Part shown: one piece after another, positions 18,052 through 25,404 of the stretch | Layout of the letters: each line of letters begins with the position of its first letter | How positions within the stretch are numbered: position 1 is the first letter of the stretch | The notes under the pieces: generated by a model | Database searches by the model: none | What the model saw: only the letters and a program-made list of their open reading frames with translations | Told to the model about the DNA's origin: nothing | Assembly (NCBI RefSeq): GCF_030506305.1 | Contig: NZ_CP119421.1 | Location: forward strand, 240,354-304,353 | Length of the DNA stretch: 64,000 nt | Source of the DNA: Porifericola rhodea | GTDB lineage: Bacteria > Bacteroidota > Bacteroidia > Cytophagales > Cyclobacteriaceae | Reading direction: 5' to 3' | Translations under genes and position numbers: made by a program

Positions 18052-19503
18052 CTAGAAGGGATCTTCCATTTTATTCATGGCAATGTAGACTGTTTTGAGC
18101 TGCGTATAGTGCTCTATGGCTGCCAGCCCATTTTCTCGTCCTATGCCCGACTGTTTGTATCCACCAAATGGTATTTCTACCGGATTAATGTTAAAGGTAT
18201 TTACCCAGCACATACCTGCCTGCAACTGAGCAACTACCCGATGCGCACGCCTGATATCATTGGTAAATACCCCTGCGGCAAGTCCAAAAGGAGAGTTATT
18301 TGCCCTTTCTACTACTTCTGCTTCATCCTCAAAAGTTAGTAGCGAGAGTACTGGCCCGAATATTTCTTCTTCTACTATCCGTAAGTCATCCTGACCACTG
18401 GCAAAAATAGTAGGCTGAACAAAGTATCCTCCTTCGCAGCCTTCTACTCGCACCTGCTCTCCACCATACAGTAGTTCAGCTTTTTGCTCTTTGCCCAAAT
18501 GAATGTACTGCATTACCTTCTCAAAATGATCTTTACTGATCAGGGCTCCCACCTGTGTTTCAGGATCTGAAGGATTTCCAACTTTCAGATTTTTGGTTTT
18601 TTCTACTAAACGCTCAATAAACTTTTCGCGAATTGAGCTATGAACAAACACTCGTGTTCCGTTACTACAAATTTCCCCCTGAGTATAAAAATTACCCAGC
18701 ATAGCACCATGAACAGCCTCGTCTATATCGGCATCTTCAAAAATCAGGATAGGTGATTTACCCCCCAGCTCAAGGGTAACGTGCTTAAGCGTGGTAGCAG
18801 CTGCCTGCATTACTTTTTTGCCTGTACCTACTTCTCCGGTAATAGATACTTTTGCAATATCCGGATGAGCGGTCAGCATCTGCCCTACTTCTCCATCTCC
18901 TTGTATTACATTAAATACTCCCTCGGGCATGCCTGCTTCTGCAAATATTTCCGCAACTTTTAAGGCAGTAAGAGGTGTTAGCTCAGCGGGCTTAAAAATC
19001 ATTACATTACCACAAGCCAGTGCAGGGGCAGCTTTCCAACAGGCGATTTGTATCGGGTAATTCCAGGCTCCTATACCGGCACAAATACCAAGAGGCTCTC
19101 TTCTTGTAAAAGCAAAGTCTCCGCCTAGTTCTATGTGCTCTCCGTGCAGACTAGCCGCGATTCCGGCATAGTACTCCAGACAGTCAGCCCCAGAAATTAC
19201 GTCTACTGCCAGAGCCTCTTTTATCGGCTTGCCAGTATCTATCACCTCCAGCTGCGCCAGTTCATCGTTGCGCTCTCTAAGTAGTTCTGAAGCTCTATGT
19301 AGTATGCGGCCTCTCGCTGTGGGCGACATGGCTGACCATACCTTAAAACCTTTTTTAGCAGAAGCTATACATTTTGCAAAGTCGTCAGTAGATGCGCTGG
19401 TTACCTCATGAATGGCTTCTCCAGTTGCAGGGTTATAGTTGGTAAATACTTTTCCAGTACCATTGACTGGATGGTTATTAATAAAGAGTGGTAGCTTTTC
19501 CAT
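18052..19503 (-). CDS. betB: Betaine-aldehyde dehydrogenase
   Basis: A 483-residue NAD(P)-dependent aldehyde dehydrogenase of ordinary BetB length. It has GIGAWNYPIQIACWKAAPAL (cofactor entry), the glutamate in LELGGKSP and the catalytic cysteine in TQGEICSNGTRVFV. The GEICSNGTRVFV segment and the tail CWVNTFNINPVEIPFGGYKQSG closely match betaine-aldehyde dehydrogenases. It converts betaine aldehyde to glycine betaine, an osmoprotectant. It is the first gene of betB-betA. No BetI-type TetR regulator is adjacent; the TetR gene further right belongs to a different operon. Confidence 0.92.
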   Translation of the reverse strand: MEKLPLFINNHPVNGTGKVFTNYNPATGEAIHEVTSASTDDFAKCIASAKKGFKVWSAMSPTARGRILHRASELLRERNDELAQLEVIDTGKPIKEALAVDVISGADCLEYYAGIAASLHGEHIELGGDFAFTRREPLGICAGIGAWNYPIQIACWKAAPALACGNVMIFKPAELTPLTALKVAEIFAEAGMPEGVFNVIQGDGEVGQMLTAHPDIAKVSITGEVGTGKKVMQAAATTLKHVTLELGGKSPILIFEDADIDEAVHGAMLGNFYTQGEICSNGTRVFVHSSIREKFIERLVEKTKNLKVGNPSDPETQVGALISKDHFEKVMQYIHLGKEQKAELLYGGEQVRVEGCEGGYFVQPTIFASGQDDLRIVEEEIFGPVLSLLTFEDEAEVVERANNSPFGLAAGVFTNDIRRAHRVVAQLQAGMCWVNTFNINPVEIPFGGYKQSGIGRENGLAAIEHYTQLKTVYIAMNKMEDPF

Positions 19504-19574
19504 GATGCAAGTATATAAAAATTAAAGGAACAGGCTTGCTATAGCATAACTGATAACATGGAAATGCGTTACAC

Positions 19575-19664
19575 TTAGCTCACTATCTTTTCCAGGAGGT
19601 GGCCTACAAAATAGGCGAGCATAGCCGCTGAAGCACCTAAAAACAGCGTTTCAAGAATACTTCT
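19575..19664 (-). pseudogene. Orphaned 3' tail of the VIT1-family gene (lost fifth membrane helix)
   Basis: Read on the minus strand in the frame that would follow if only one copy of the 32-bp repeat were present, this stretch encodes 29 residues and a TAA at 19577-19575. It starts RSILETLFLGASAAMLAY and continues with a hydrophobic helix ending in GHLLEKIVS. This is what the last helix of a VIT1/CCC1 transporter looks like. It is now out of frame with the gene. Confidence 0.75.
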
Positions 19665-19727
19665 TAAACGATTGGTCTGTGTCACCATACTCTTTTTAAA
19701 CGATTGGTCTGTGTCACCATACTCTTT
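19664..19727. repeat. Perfect 32-bp tandem duplication
   Basis: 19664-19695 and 19696-19727 are identical 32-bp units, directly adjacent, beginning TTAAACGATTGG and ending CATACTCTTT. Since 32 is not a multiple of three, the second copy shifts the reading frame of the metal transporter gene and creates the TGA at 19684-19682. Confidence 0.95.
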
Positions 19728-20380
19728 AGCCAACCTATACCGACAAATGCCATTGAAGTAAGCACACTGGCAATCAGGAAAGTATTGGCTACTACTATAC
19801 CATTCAGGTAATTGAACACATAGATGAGCAGAGGAATTAACCCTACTACGAAAAATGAGATAAAAGTAAGCAGTCCCATCATCCAGGGCGATTTTGTTTC
19901 AGGAACCATTTCCAGCTCTTCTTTCATCATTACATCTACCCAGCGGTCTTTGTTTTCTGTAATTTTAGCAACCACCTGCTCCAATAGTTCACCTTCAAAG
20001 CCTTTGGCGGCATAGATTTCCCGTACTTCTTCTTCCTCTCTTTTAGGCATATTTTCTACCTCCCAGTACTCTACTCTTTTATGCTTTTCGTAATTATCAC
20101 GTTCAGACTGGGTAGAAAGGTAAGCACCTACCGACATGGAAAATCCGTCGGCGATCAGGTTAGCAAAGCCTAAGATAAGCACGATTGAAGCGCTAAGTTC
20201 TGCTCCCGCAGCGCCCGCAACTACAGCAAAGGTAGTTACACTTCCATCTATACCTCCATATACAAATTCACCCAGATACTCTTGTAGCTTCCCCCAGGAG
20301 GAATTGCTCCCATGAAAATGATCTTCCTGTCTGCTGCTATGTTTTGCTTTCATTAAGAACTCTTTCCTGAATATAGTCAT
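19682..20380 (-). CDS. VIT1/CCC1-family Fe/Mn transporter, C-terminally truncated by frameshift
   Basis: The visible frame is 232 residues (start ATG 20380, or ATG 20353 giving MKAKHSS). VIT1-type proteins have five helices with a cytosolic metal-binding domain after the second. Here GGIDGSVTTFAVVAGAAGA (helix 1), LGFANLIADGFSMSVGAYLS (helix 2), a Glu-rich domain (about 100-165), helix 3 (LLTFISFFVVGLIPLL) and helix 4 (SVLTSMAFVGIGWLKS) are present. The frame then ends with an aberrant KRVW tail at the 32-bp duplication. Helix 5 is encoded just downstream in another frame. The protein as written is probably inactive or impaired in iron or manganese export, unless the repeat is an assembly error or reverts by slippage. 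Confidence 0.85.
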   Translation of the reverse strand: MTIFRKEFLMKAKHSSRQEDHFHGSNSSWGKLQEYLGEFVYGGIDGSVTTFAVVAGAAGAELSASIVLILGFANLIADGFSMSVGAYLSTQSERDNYEKHKRVEYWEVENMPKREEEEVREIYAAKGFEGELLEQVVAKITENKDRWVDVMMKEELEMVPETKSPWMMGLLTFISFFVVGLIPLLIYVFNYLNGIVVANTFLIASVLTSMAFVGIGWLKSMVTQTNRLKRVW

Positions 20381-20410
20381 AGCGACAAAAGAATGTAATG
20401 CTTAACCTTA

Positions 20411-20429
20411 ATTTGAAACTGATTCAAAT
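20411..20429. promoter_or_regulatory. Inverted repeat in VIT1/TetR divergent region
   Basis: ATTTGAA and TTCAAAT flank a 5-nt spacer, 31 bp upstream of the VIT1 gene start and 75 bp upstream of the TetR gene. The position fits an operator for either gene; no regulator can be named. Confidence 0.3.
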
Positions 20430-20503
20430 AATTTACATGCACTCAGGCGTTTGAAACTCTTAGGTGGAACACTCCTTGTAAAATACCAAATACACATTCG
20501 GTC

Positions 20504-21067
20504 ATGGAAAATAAAAAACAAAGAATTTTAGATACTACCCTAAAACTTATCACTGAAAGAGGATTTCATGATACGCCTATGTCATTGGTAGCTAAAGAGG
20601 CTGGAGTGGCTGCCGGTACTATTTACCATTATTTTGATAGTAAAGAAGAATTAATTAGTGAGCTCTACAGTAGCCTTAAAGCCAAGATGGGAGAAGTGCT
20701 CGTAGAAAAAGAGAGTAATAGCAAAAGCATTAAAGACCGCTTTTTTAGATTTTGGGAAAATTTATATCGCTTTTTCTTATCGCACCCTCAGGAGTTTAAA
20801 TTTTTGGAGCAGTATGCTAACTCACCCTTGGTAGACAAGGGCGTACGAGAAGAGAATAAGTCACACTATCAGGGAATTCTTAACTTCATGGAAGAGGGGA
20901 TGCAGGTAGGGGTATTAAGGCCTATGCCAGTGCTGCTTATGGCAAACCTAGTCTATGGGCATATTGTAAACACAGCTAAGCTTCAGCTTAATCAGGAATT
21001 TGATATACAAGCAGATTTGTTACAACAAGTCATTCAATCCTCTTGGGATGGAGTAAGAATCAATTAA
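20504..21067 (+). CDS. TetR/AcrR-family transcriptional regulator
   Basis: A 187-residue regulator with an N-terminal helix-turn-helix (about residues 8-50; MSLVAKEAGVAAGTIYHYF is the classic recognition segment) and an all-helical ligand-binding domain after it. It probably represses the two following genes, encoding a short-chain dehydrogenase and an aldehyde dehydrogenase, which start 51 bp downstream after a perfect palindrome. The ligand is likely an aldehyde, fatty acid or xenobiotic handled by these enzymes, by inference from neighbours. Confidence 0.9.
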   Translation: MENKKQRILDTTLKLITERGFHDTPMSLVAKEAGVAAGTIYHYFDSKEELISELYSSLKAKMGEVLVEKESNSKSIKDRFFRFWENLYRFFLSHPQEFKFLEQYANSPLVDKGVREENKSHYQGILNFMEEGMQVGVLRPMPVLLMANLVYGHIVNTAKLQLNQEFDIQADLLQQVIQSSWDGVRIN

Positions 21068-21084
21068 AAAAATTTTACATATAT

Positions 21085-21102
21085 ATTGAATGAACATTCA
21101 AT
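21085..21102. promoter_or_regulatory. Candidate TetR operator (palindrome)
   Basis: ATTGAATG and CATTCAAT, perfect 8-bp arms with a 2-nt centre, lie between the TetR gene and the dehydrogenase gene. TGAATG-type arms are common in TetR-family operators. Confidence 0.5.
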
Positions 21103-21106
21103 CTAA

Positions 21107-21124
21107 ATTCATTGAATTATGAAT
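21107..21124. promoter_or_regulatory. Second palindrome over the dehydrogenase start codon
   Basis: ATTCAT and ATGAAT with a 6-nt spacer start exactly 22 bp (two helical turns) after the first palindrome, and the second arm contains the ATG of the dehydrogenase gene. It may be a second, weaker site for the same regulator. Confidence 0.3.
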
Positions 21125-21898
21125 CATACAGCATTAATCACAGGAGCATCTGGTGGTATAGGAAAAGCACTTGCCCGCATACATGCATCTAAAGGAAGAG
21201 ACCTGGTGCTGGTAGCTCGCAATAATGATAAGTTAGAGGCTCTAAAAAATGAGCTGGAAGCAGATTTTCAGGTTAAAGTATTAGTTATAGCCTCCGACCT
21301 GGCAAAGAGGGAGGCACCCAAGCAGATTTTTGATACTATTCAAACTCAGCATATTGCCATTGAATACCTTATCAATAATGCTGGATTTGGAGATTATGGC
21401 TTTTTCCACGAAAGTGACTGGAAGAAAGAAGAGCAAATGATAGACCTTAACATGAAATCGCTTACACATCTTACCAAACTCTTTTTGCCTGGGATGATTA
21501 AGAACAGAAGAGGTAAAATCATGAATATAGCTTCTACCGCTGCTTTTCAGCCCGGGCCGCTAATGTCTGTGTACTACGCCACTAAACATTATGTACTCGC
21601 TTTTAGTGAAGCTATTGCTAATGAGGCTAAAGGTTTTGGCGTGAGCGTAACTGCCCTCTGCCCCGGCCCTACCGCTTCAGGTTTTCAGAATGCCGCAGCT
21701 ATGGAGAACTTTAAATTGGTTAATGGCAAGAGCATGCCAAGCGCAGAAGCAGTGGCCAGCTATGGCTACCAAGCCATGATGAAAGGCAAAACTGTAGCAA
21801 TACATGGTATGCAAAACCGCATTTTAGCCAAAAGTATTGCCTTTATACCCAGAAATTTCGTTACTAAGCTTGTACGTACTTTACAGGCACCTAAATAA
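21119..21898 (+). CDS. Short-chain dehydrogenase/reductase (classical SDR)
   Basis: A 259-residue Rossmann-fold oxidoreductase. The cofactor motif TGASGGIG is at 8-15, NNAG at 86-89, and the catalytic Ser139 and Tyr153-x3-Lys156 (YATK) are intact. The C-terminus (ILAKSIAFIPRNFVTKLVR) is typical of the DltE-like SDR group that often sits with lipid or aldehyde metabolism. It is followed after 8 bp by an aldehyde dehydrogenase gene, so the pair could run an alcohol-aldehyde-acid sequence. The substrate is unknown. Confidence 0.88.
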   Translation: MNHTALITGASGGIGKALARIHASKGRDLVLVARNNDKLEALKNELEADFQVKVLVIASDLAKREAPKQIFDTIQTQHIAIEYLINNAGFGDYGFFHESDWKKEEQMIDLNMKSLTHLTKLFLPGMIKNRRGKIMNIASTAAFQPGPLMSVYYATKHYVLAFSEAIANEAKGFGVSVTALCPGPTASGFQNAAAMENFKLVNGKSMPSAEAVASYGYQAMMKGKTVAIHGMQNRILAKSIAFIPRNFVTKLVRTLQAPK

Positions 21899-21906
21899 TT
21901 AATGCC

Positions 21907-23316
21907 ATGAACGACATTTTAGAAAACAAACCACAAGAAAAGCTTTTGAATAATGCTTTTGTGGACGAGAAAAAATTTTTTTTTGATTCAGGTGCTACAC
22001 TCTCTTATGAGTTCCGTGTAAAACAGCTCAACAAACTTAAAGCAGCCATTGTAGGCTATGAGTTTGAAGTTGAGCAAGCCCTTAGAGCAGACTTGCATAA
22101 GCCCGATTTTGAGGCATACACCAGTGAGGCAGCCCTGCTCTACAGCGAAATTAACCATACGCTCAAACACCTAAAAAAATGGATGAAACCGGATCGGGTA
22201 ACTACACCTTTAGTGCACTTTCCTTCTACCAGCAGAGTTTACAAAGAGCCGCTGGGCGTAAACCTGATTATAGGCCCCTGGAACTATCCCTTTCAACTTC
22301 TGCTCGCTCCTTTAATTGGAGCTATTGCTGCTGGTAACACCATTGTGCTAAAACCTTCGGAGCTTACTCCTAATACTGCACGTGTTATAGAGGACATGAT
22401 CAGCCGTACATTTGACAAAAATTATATTAGCGTAGTGCAGGGCGATGGTGCTGAAGTAGTACCTGAACTAATGAGCCGCTACCGTTTTGACCACATCTTT
22501 TTCACCGGCAGTGTAGCTGTAGGAAAAATAATAGGAAAGCAAGCCGCGGAGAAGCTAAGCCCGGTTACGCTGGAGTTAGGCGGCAAAAGCCCCGCAATAG
22601 TAGACAGTTCTGCCAATCTGCATGTAGCAGCCCGCAGAATTGCCTGGGGTAAGTGTTTTAATGCCGGGCAAACCTGCGTCAGTCCTGACTATGTACTGGT
22701 AGAAGAAAGCATAAAAGATGAGTTCGTTAGCTTATATCGCCAGGCGCTGGATGATTTTTATGGCGAGCTTAGCCCTGAAAATGATAATTATGCTCACATT
22801 CTCAATGAAAAAAGGTTTGACACCCTGGCGTCTTACCTATCGCAGGGAAGAATATTGCTAGGAGGTAAAGTGGACAGAGATCGTCTTTTTATCGCTCCTA
22901 CCCTGATGGATGAGGTAGATATGCAGAGCCCTATTATGCAGGAAGAGATTTTCGGGCCAATCATGCCCCTAATTACATTCAGGGCTTATGATGAAGTACT
23001 GGATATCATTGCTAAAAACCCTTATCCATTGTCTCTCTATCATTTTACTACAGACAAGACCAAGGAGCGCTTTATCCGAAGAAGAGTACAGTTTGGCGGA
23101 GGAGCCGTTAATAATACAATAGTACATCTTAGCACACCAAACCTGCCATTTGGTGGCATTGGCACGAGTGGTCATGGCTCATACCATGGTAAACAGAGTT
23201 TCGATACCTTTAGCCATAAAAAAAGTATCATGAAAACAGGAACATGGTTTGACCCGCCTCTACGATATGCCCCATATACAGACTTTAAGAAAAAAATAGC
23301 TGCTACCTTTATGTAA
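21907..23316 (+). CDS. Aldehyde dehydrogenase, ALDH3-like
   Basis: A 469-residue NAD(P)-dependent aldehyde dehydrogenase of the short class 3 / coniferyl-aldehyde type. Key segments are GPWNYPFQLLLAPLIGAIAA, the glutamate in LELGGKSPAIVD and the catalytic cysteine in FNAGQTCVSPDYVL. The tail FGGIGTSGHGSYHGKQSFDTFSH is characteristic of class 3 enzymes, which oxidise fatty or aromatic aldehydes. It ends the TetR-SDR-ALDH operon, and a clear terminator follows its stop. Substrate range cannot be read from sequence. Confidence 0.9.
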   Translation: MNDILENKPQEKLLNNAFVDEKKFFFDSGATLSYEFRVKQLNKLKAAIVGYEFEVEQALRADLHKPDFEAYTSEAALLYSEINHTLKHLKKWMKPDRVTTPLVHFPSTSRVYKEPLGVNLIIGPWNYPFQLLLAPLIGAIAAGNTIVLKPSELTPNTARVIEDMISRTFDKNYISVVQGDGAEVVPELMSRYRFDHIFFTGSVAVGKIIGKQAAEKLSPVTLELGGKSPAIVDSSANLHVAARRIAWGKCFNAGQTCVSPDYVLVEESIKDEFVSLYRQALDDFYGELSPENDNYAHILNEKRFDTLASYLSQGRILLGGKVDRDRLFIAPTLMDEVDMQSPIMQEEIFGPIMPLITFRAYDEVLDIIAKNPYPLSLYHFTTDKTKERFIRRRVQFGGGAVNNTIVHLSTPNLPFGGIGTSGHGSYHGKQSFDTFSHKKSIMKTGTWFDPPLRYAPYTDFKKKIAATFM

Positions 23317-23327
23317 GGCATCCCTAT

Positions 23328-23360
23328 CCCCGATCTCTGGTCGGGGTTTTTCTTTTTTTT
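23328..23360 (+). terminator. Intrinsic terminator after aldehyde dehydrogenase gene
   Basis: CCCCGA pairs with TCGGGG around a 7-nt loop (23328-23346) and is followed by a long T-run broken by one C. It closes the TetR-SDR-ALDH operon. Confidence 0.85.
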
Positions 23361-23491
23361 GACATACTCTTCTAGCTAATTGCTCTGTACTGGCACATTC
23401 ATATCAGCATATCATTTGGTATGTTCATGAAAACAAAATTATATTTTATGCTTGTTGCTCAATGCCAATTTTTTTATTTTGAGAAAATCTC

Positions 23492-24115
23492 ATGGCTAAA
23501 CAACAGCATTTACTCCCTAACACTGTCCGTTCGGAAGCAGCTACACCAACTACTTTATGGCTCTCTTTAAAAGGGGGTAAGAGTGAAGCCCTTGCCGAAA
23601 TTTATGAAGAACATATAGACGAAATGTTCCGCTTTGGTATGGCACTAAAGCCCAATAAGAGTTTTATCAATGATTGTATACAAGAAGTCTTTGTAGAGCT
23701 CTGGAAGTACCGACACAGCCTCTCTCCTACAAATAACATCAAGCTTTATCTTTTTAAGTCTTTAAGAAACAGGATATACCATAACCTAAAACTAGAAAAC
23801 CGACAGCTTAGTGATGACTACATTACGGATACCATATTAGTCCCTTCTCATGAACAGTTAATTATTAATGCACAAAGAGATCAGGAATTGCAGAAAAAGC
23901 TAGCAATATCTATAGACAAATTGCCCCTAAGACAAAAGGAAGTCATCCACTACTTATTTTTTGAAAAGTACTCTTACGAAGAAACCTCTCACCTGATGTC
24001 CATTTCTATTCGGGCTGCCTATATGTTAGCCTGGAAAGCCATTTCTTCGCTGAGGAAAAGCATGAAGTGCACTGCATGGCTACAGCTATGTTTCTATTTA
24101 CACCTATTAAACTAA
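23492..24115 (+). CDS. ECF sigma factor, FecI-like
   Basis: A 207-residue extracytoplasmic-function sigma factor. Region 2 spans about residues 35-100 (FINDCIQEVFVELWKYR is the core-binding helix) and region 4 about 135-190 (LPLRQKEVIHYLFFEKYSYEE followed by a degenerate helix-turn-helix). It lies 137 bp ahead of a FecR-like anti-sigma gene and an STN-domain SusC gene, the standard layout of cell-surface signalling in Bacteroidota. It would drive the downstream susCD pair when the ligand binds. Confidence 0.9.
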   Translation: MAKQQHLLPNTVRSEAATPTTLWLSLKGGKSEALAEIYEEHIDEMFRFGMALKPNKSFINDCIQEVFVELWKYRHSLSPTNNIKLYLFKSLRNRIYHNLKLENRQLSDDYITDTILVPSHEQLIINAQRDQELQKKLAISIDKLPLRQKEVIHYLFFEKYSYEETSHLMSISIRAAYMLAWKAISSLRKSMKCTAWLQLCFYLHLLN

Positions 24116-24224
24116 ACACTTTGCTGAGTTGATACCTGCATTATAGCCTGGAAAAGCATTTTTTTTAGTTTTTCATAAAATTTAAAAAAAATACAACATC
24201 AGGCGTATAAAAAATCAGCCTTGC

Positions 24225-24246
24225 TCTCTTATGTAGGTATAAGAGA
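24225..24246 (+). other. Leader hairpin directly before fecR
   Basis: TCTCTTAT and ATAAGAGA form an 8-bp stem with a 6-nt loop ending 6 bp before the fecR-like start codon. There is no T-tract, so it is a possible translation-control hairpin over the ribosome-binding region rather than a terminator. Confidence 0.4.
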
Positions 24247-24252
24247 CAAGCT

Positions 24253-25341
24253 ATGGACTACCGCAACTACTCAGTTGAAGATTTTATACTGGATGCACGC
24301 TTTAGAAAGTGGGTTTTAAAGCCAGACCCTGAGATTAACCTTTTTTGGGAAAACTGGCTGGCCCGTCACCCCCACCGCTGGAAAGATCTTATTGAAGCCC
24401 GAAAACTGCTACTTAATTTATCAACCTACGAACACGAAATCAGTAGCAAAGAAAAGCAAAACTTATGGGCAGGCATTAGCAAGCAAATTGATGAGGAAGC
24501 GCAACCTCAGGAAAAACCTACCATTCCTATACACTCTGAAAGCGTTCTACAACGCTACGAGGAAAGCCATTCGTCTACTCAGTCATACTGGTGGCTAAAG
24601 ATTGCAGCAATCATTGTATTTACTCTTGGAGGAGTACTTTTATTAGACCTTAACAACTCTCCTCAGACCGACCAAGCTCAACCCATTGTGATGACTGAAA
24701 AATCAACTGAATGGGGAGTTAAGTCACATATTACGCTAAAAGATGGCACCCGTGTAGTCCTCAATGCAGGAAGCACGCTAAGCTACCCTGAAGACTTTAA
24801 GGAGCGTAAAGTATACCTACAGGGTGAGGCTTATTTTGAGGTGGTAAAAGATCCTTCACGCCCTTTTACTGTACACTCAGGCAATACACTCACCACGGTG
24901 CTGGGCACTACTTTTAATATTTCTGCTTACCCTGAGCATGCTGAGATTAATATCGCTTTACTGGAAGGTAAAGTAAAAGTTGAGAAGGAAAATAAGGATG
25001 ACGGTGAAGCTGAGTCAGGCTTATTTCTTCAGGCAGGAGAAATGGCTACCTACCAAAGTCAGCAGGCTCAATTCAACAAAAGTACTTTTAATACAAAAGC
25101 CATGACAGCCTGGACGCAGGGAATACTGTACTTTCAGCAAGCCAGTGAGCGGGAGGTTTTTAGCAGGCTGGAAAAATGGTATGGTGTAGAGATAGAAGCT
25201 GATAGCAGTCCAAAACCCTGGAGCTACTCAGCAGAATTTGAAAAGGAAAGCCTGGAGAATGTGCTTTTTGCTATGAGTTATAGCATGAACTTCACCTACC
25301 GCATTCAAGATGCCAAAGTAAAAATTGAATATCAGAAATAG
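24253..25341 (+). CDS. FecR-family anti-sigma factor
   Basis: A 362-residue inner-membrane regulator. The N-terminal cytoplasmic part (about 1-112) would hold the sigma factor. One membrane helix (KIAAIIVFTLGGVLLLDL, about 116-134) follows, then a periplasmic FecR domain (LKDGTRVVLNAGSTLSYP, VYLQGEAYFEV, FTVHSGNTLTTVLGTTFNISAY) and a C-terminal DUF4974-type domain. It relays a signal from the STN domain of the SusC encoded next to the sigma factor encoded before it. All features are standard for the family. Confidence 0.92.
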   Translation: MDYRNYSVEDFILDARFRKWVLKPDPEINLFWENWLARHPHRWKDLIEARKLLLNLSTYEHEISSKEKQNLWAGISKQIDEEAQPQEKPTIPIHSESVLQRYEESHSSTQSYWWLKIAAIIVFTLGGVLLLDLNNSPQTDQAQPIVMTEKSTEWGVKSHITLKDGTRVVLNAGSTLSYPEDFKERKVYLQGEAYFEVVKDPSRPFTVHSGNTLTTVLGTTFNISAYPEHAEINIALLEGKVKVEKENKDDGEAESGLFLQAGEMATYQSQQAQFNKSTFNTKAMTAWTQGILYFQQASEREVFSRLEKWYGVEIEADSSPKPWSYSAEFEKESLENVLFAMSYSMNFTYRIQDAKVKIEYQK

Positions 25342-25404
25342 AGTTTAGAACGCCGTTTACCAACGCATTATAAAATTACACATAGTCTAACTAACCTATA
25401 ATTT

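Noticed and set aside
19508-19515. TATACTTG on the minus strand as a betB promoter
   Set aside because: It is only 4 bp from the start codon and has no TTG at the proper distance.
19664-19727. Direct repeat read as an attachment site or CRISPR unit
   Set aside because: The two copies are strictly adjacent without a spacer and lie inside a coding region; a local tandem duplication explains them fully.
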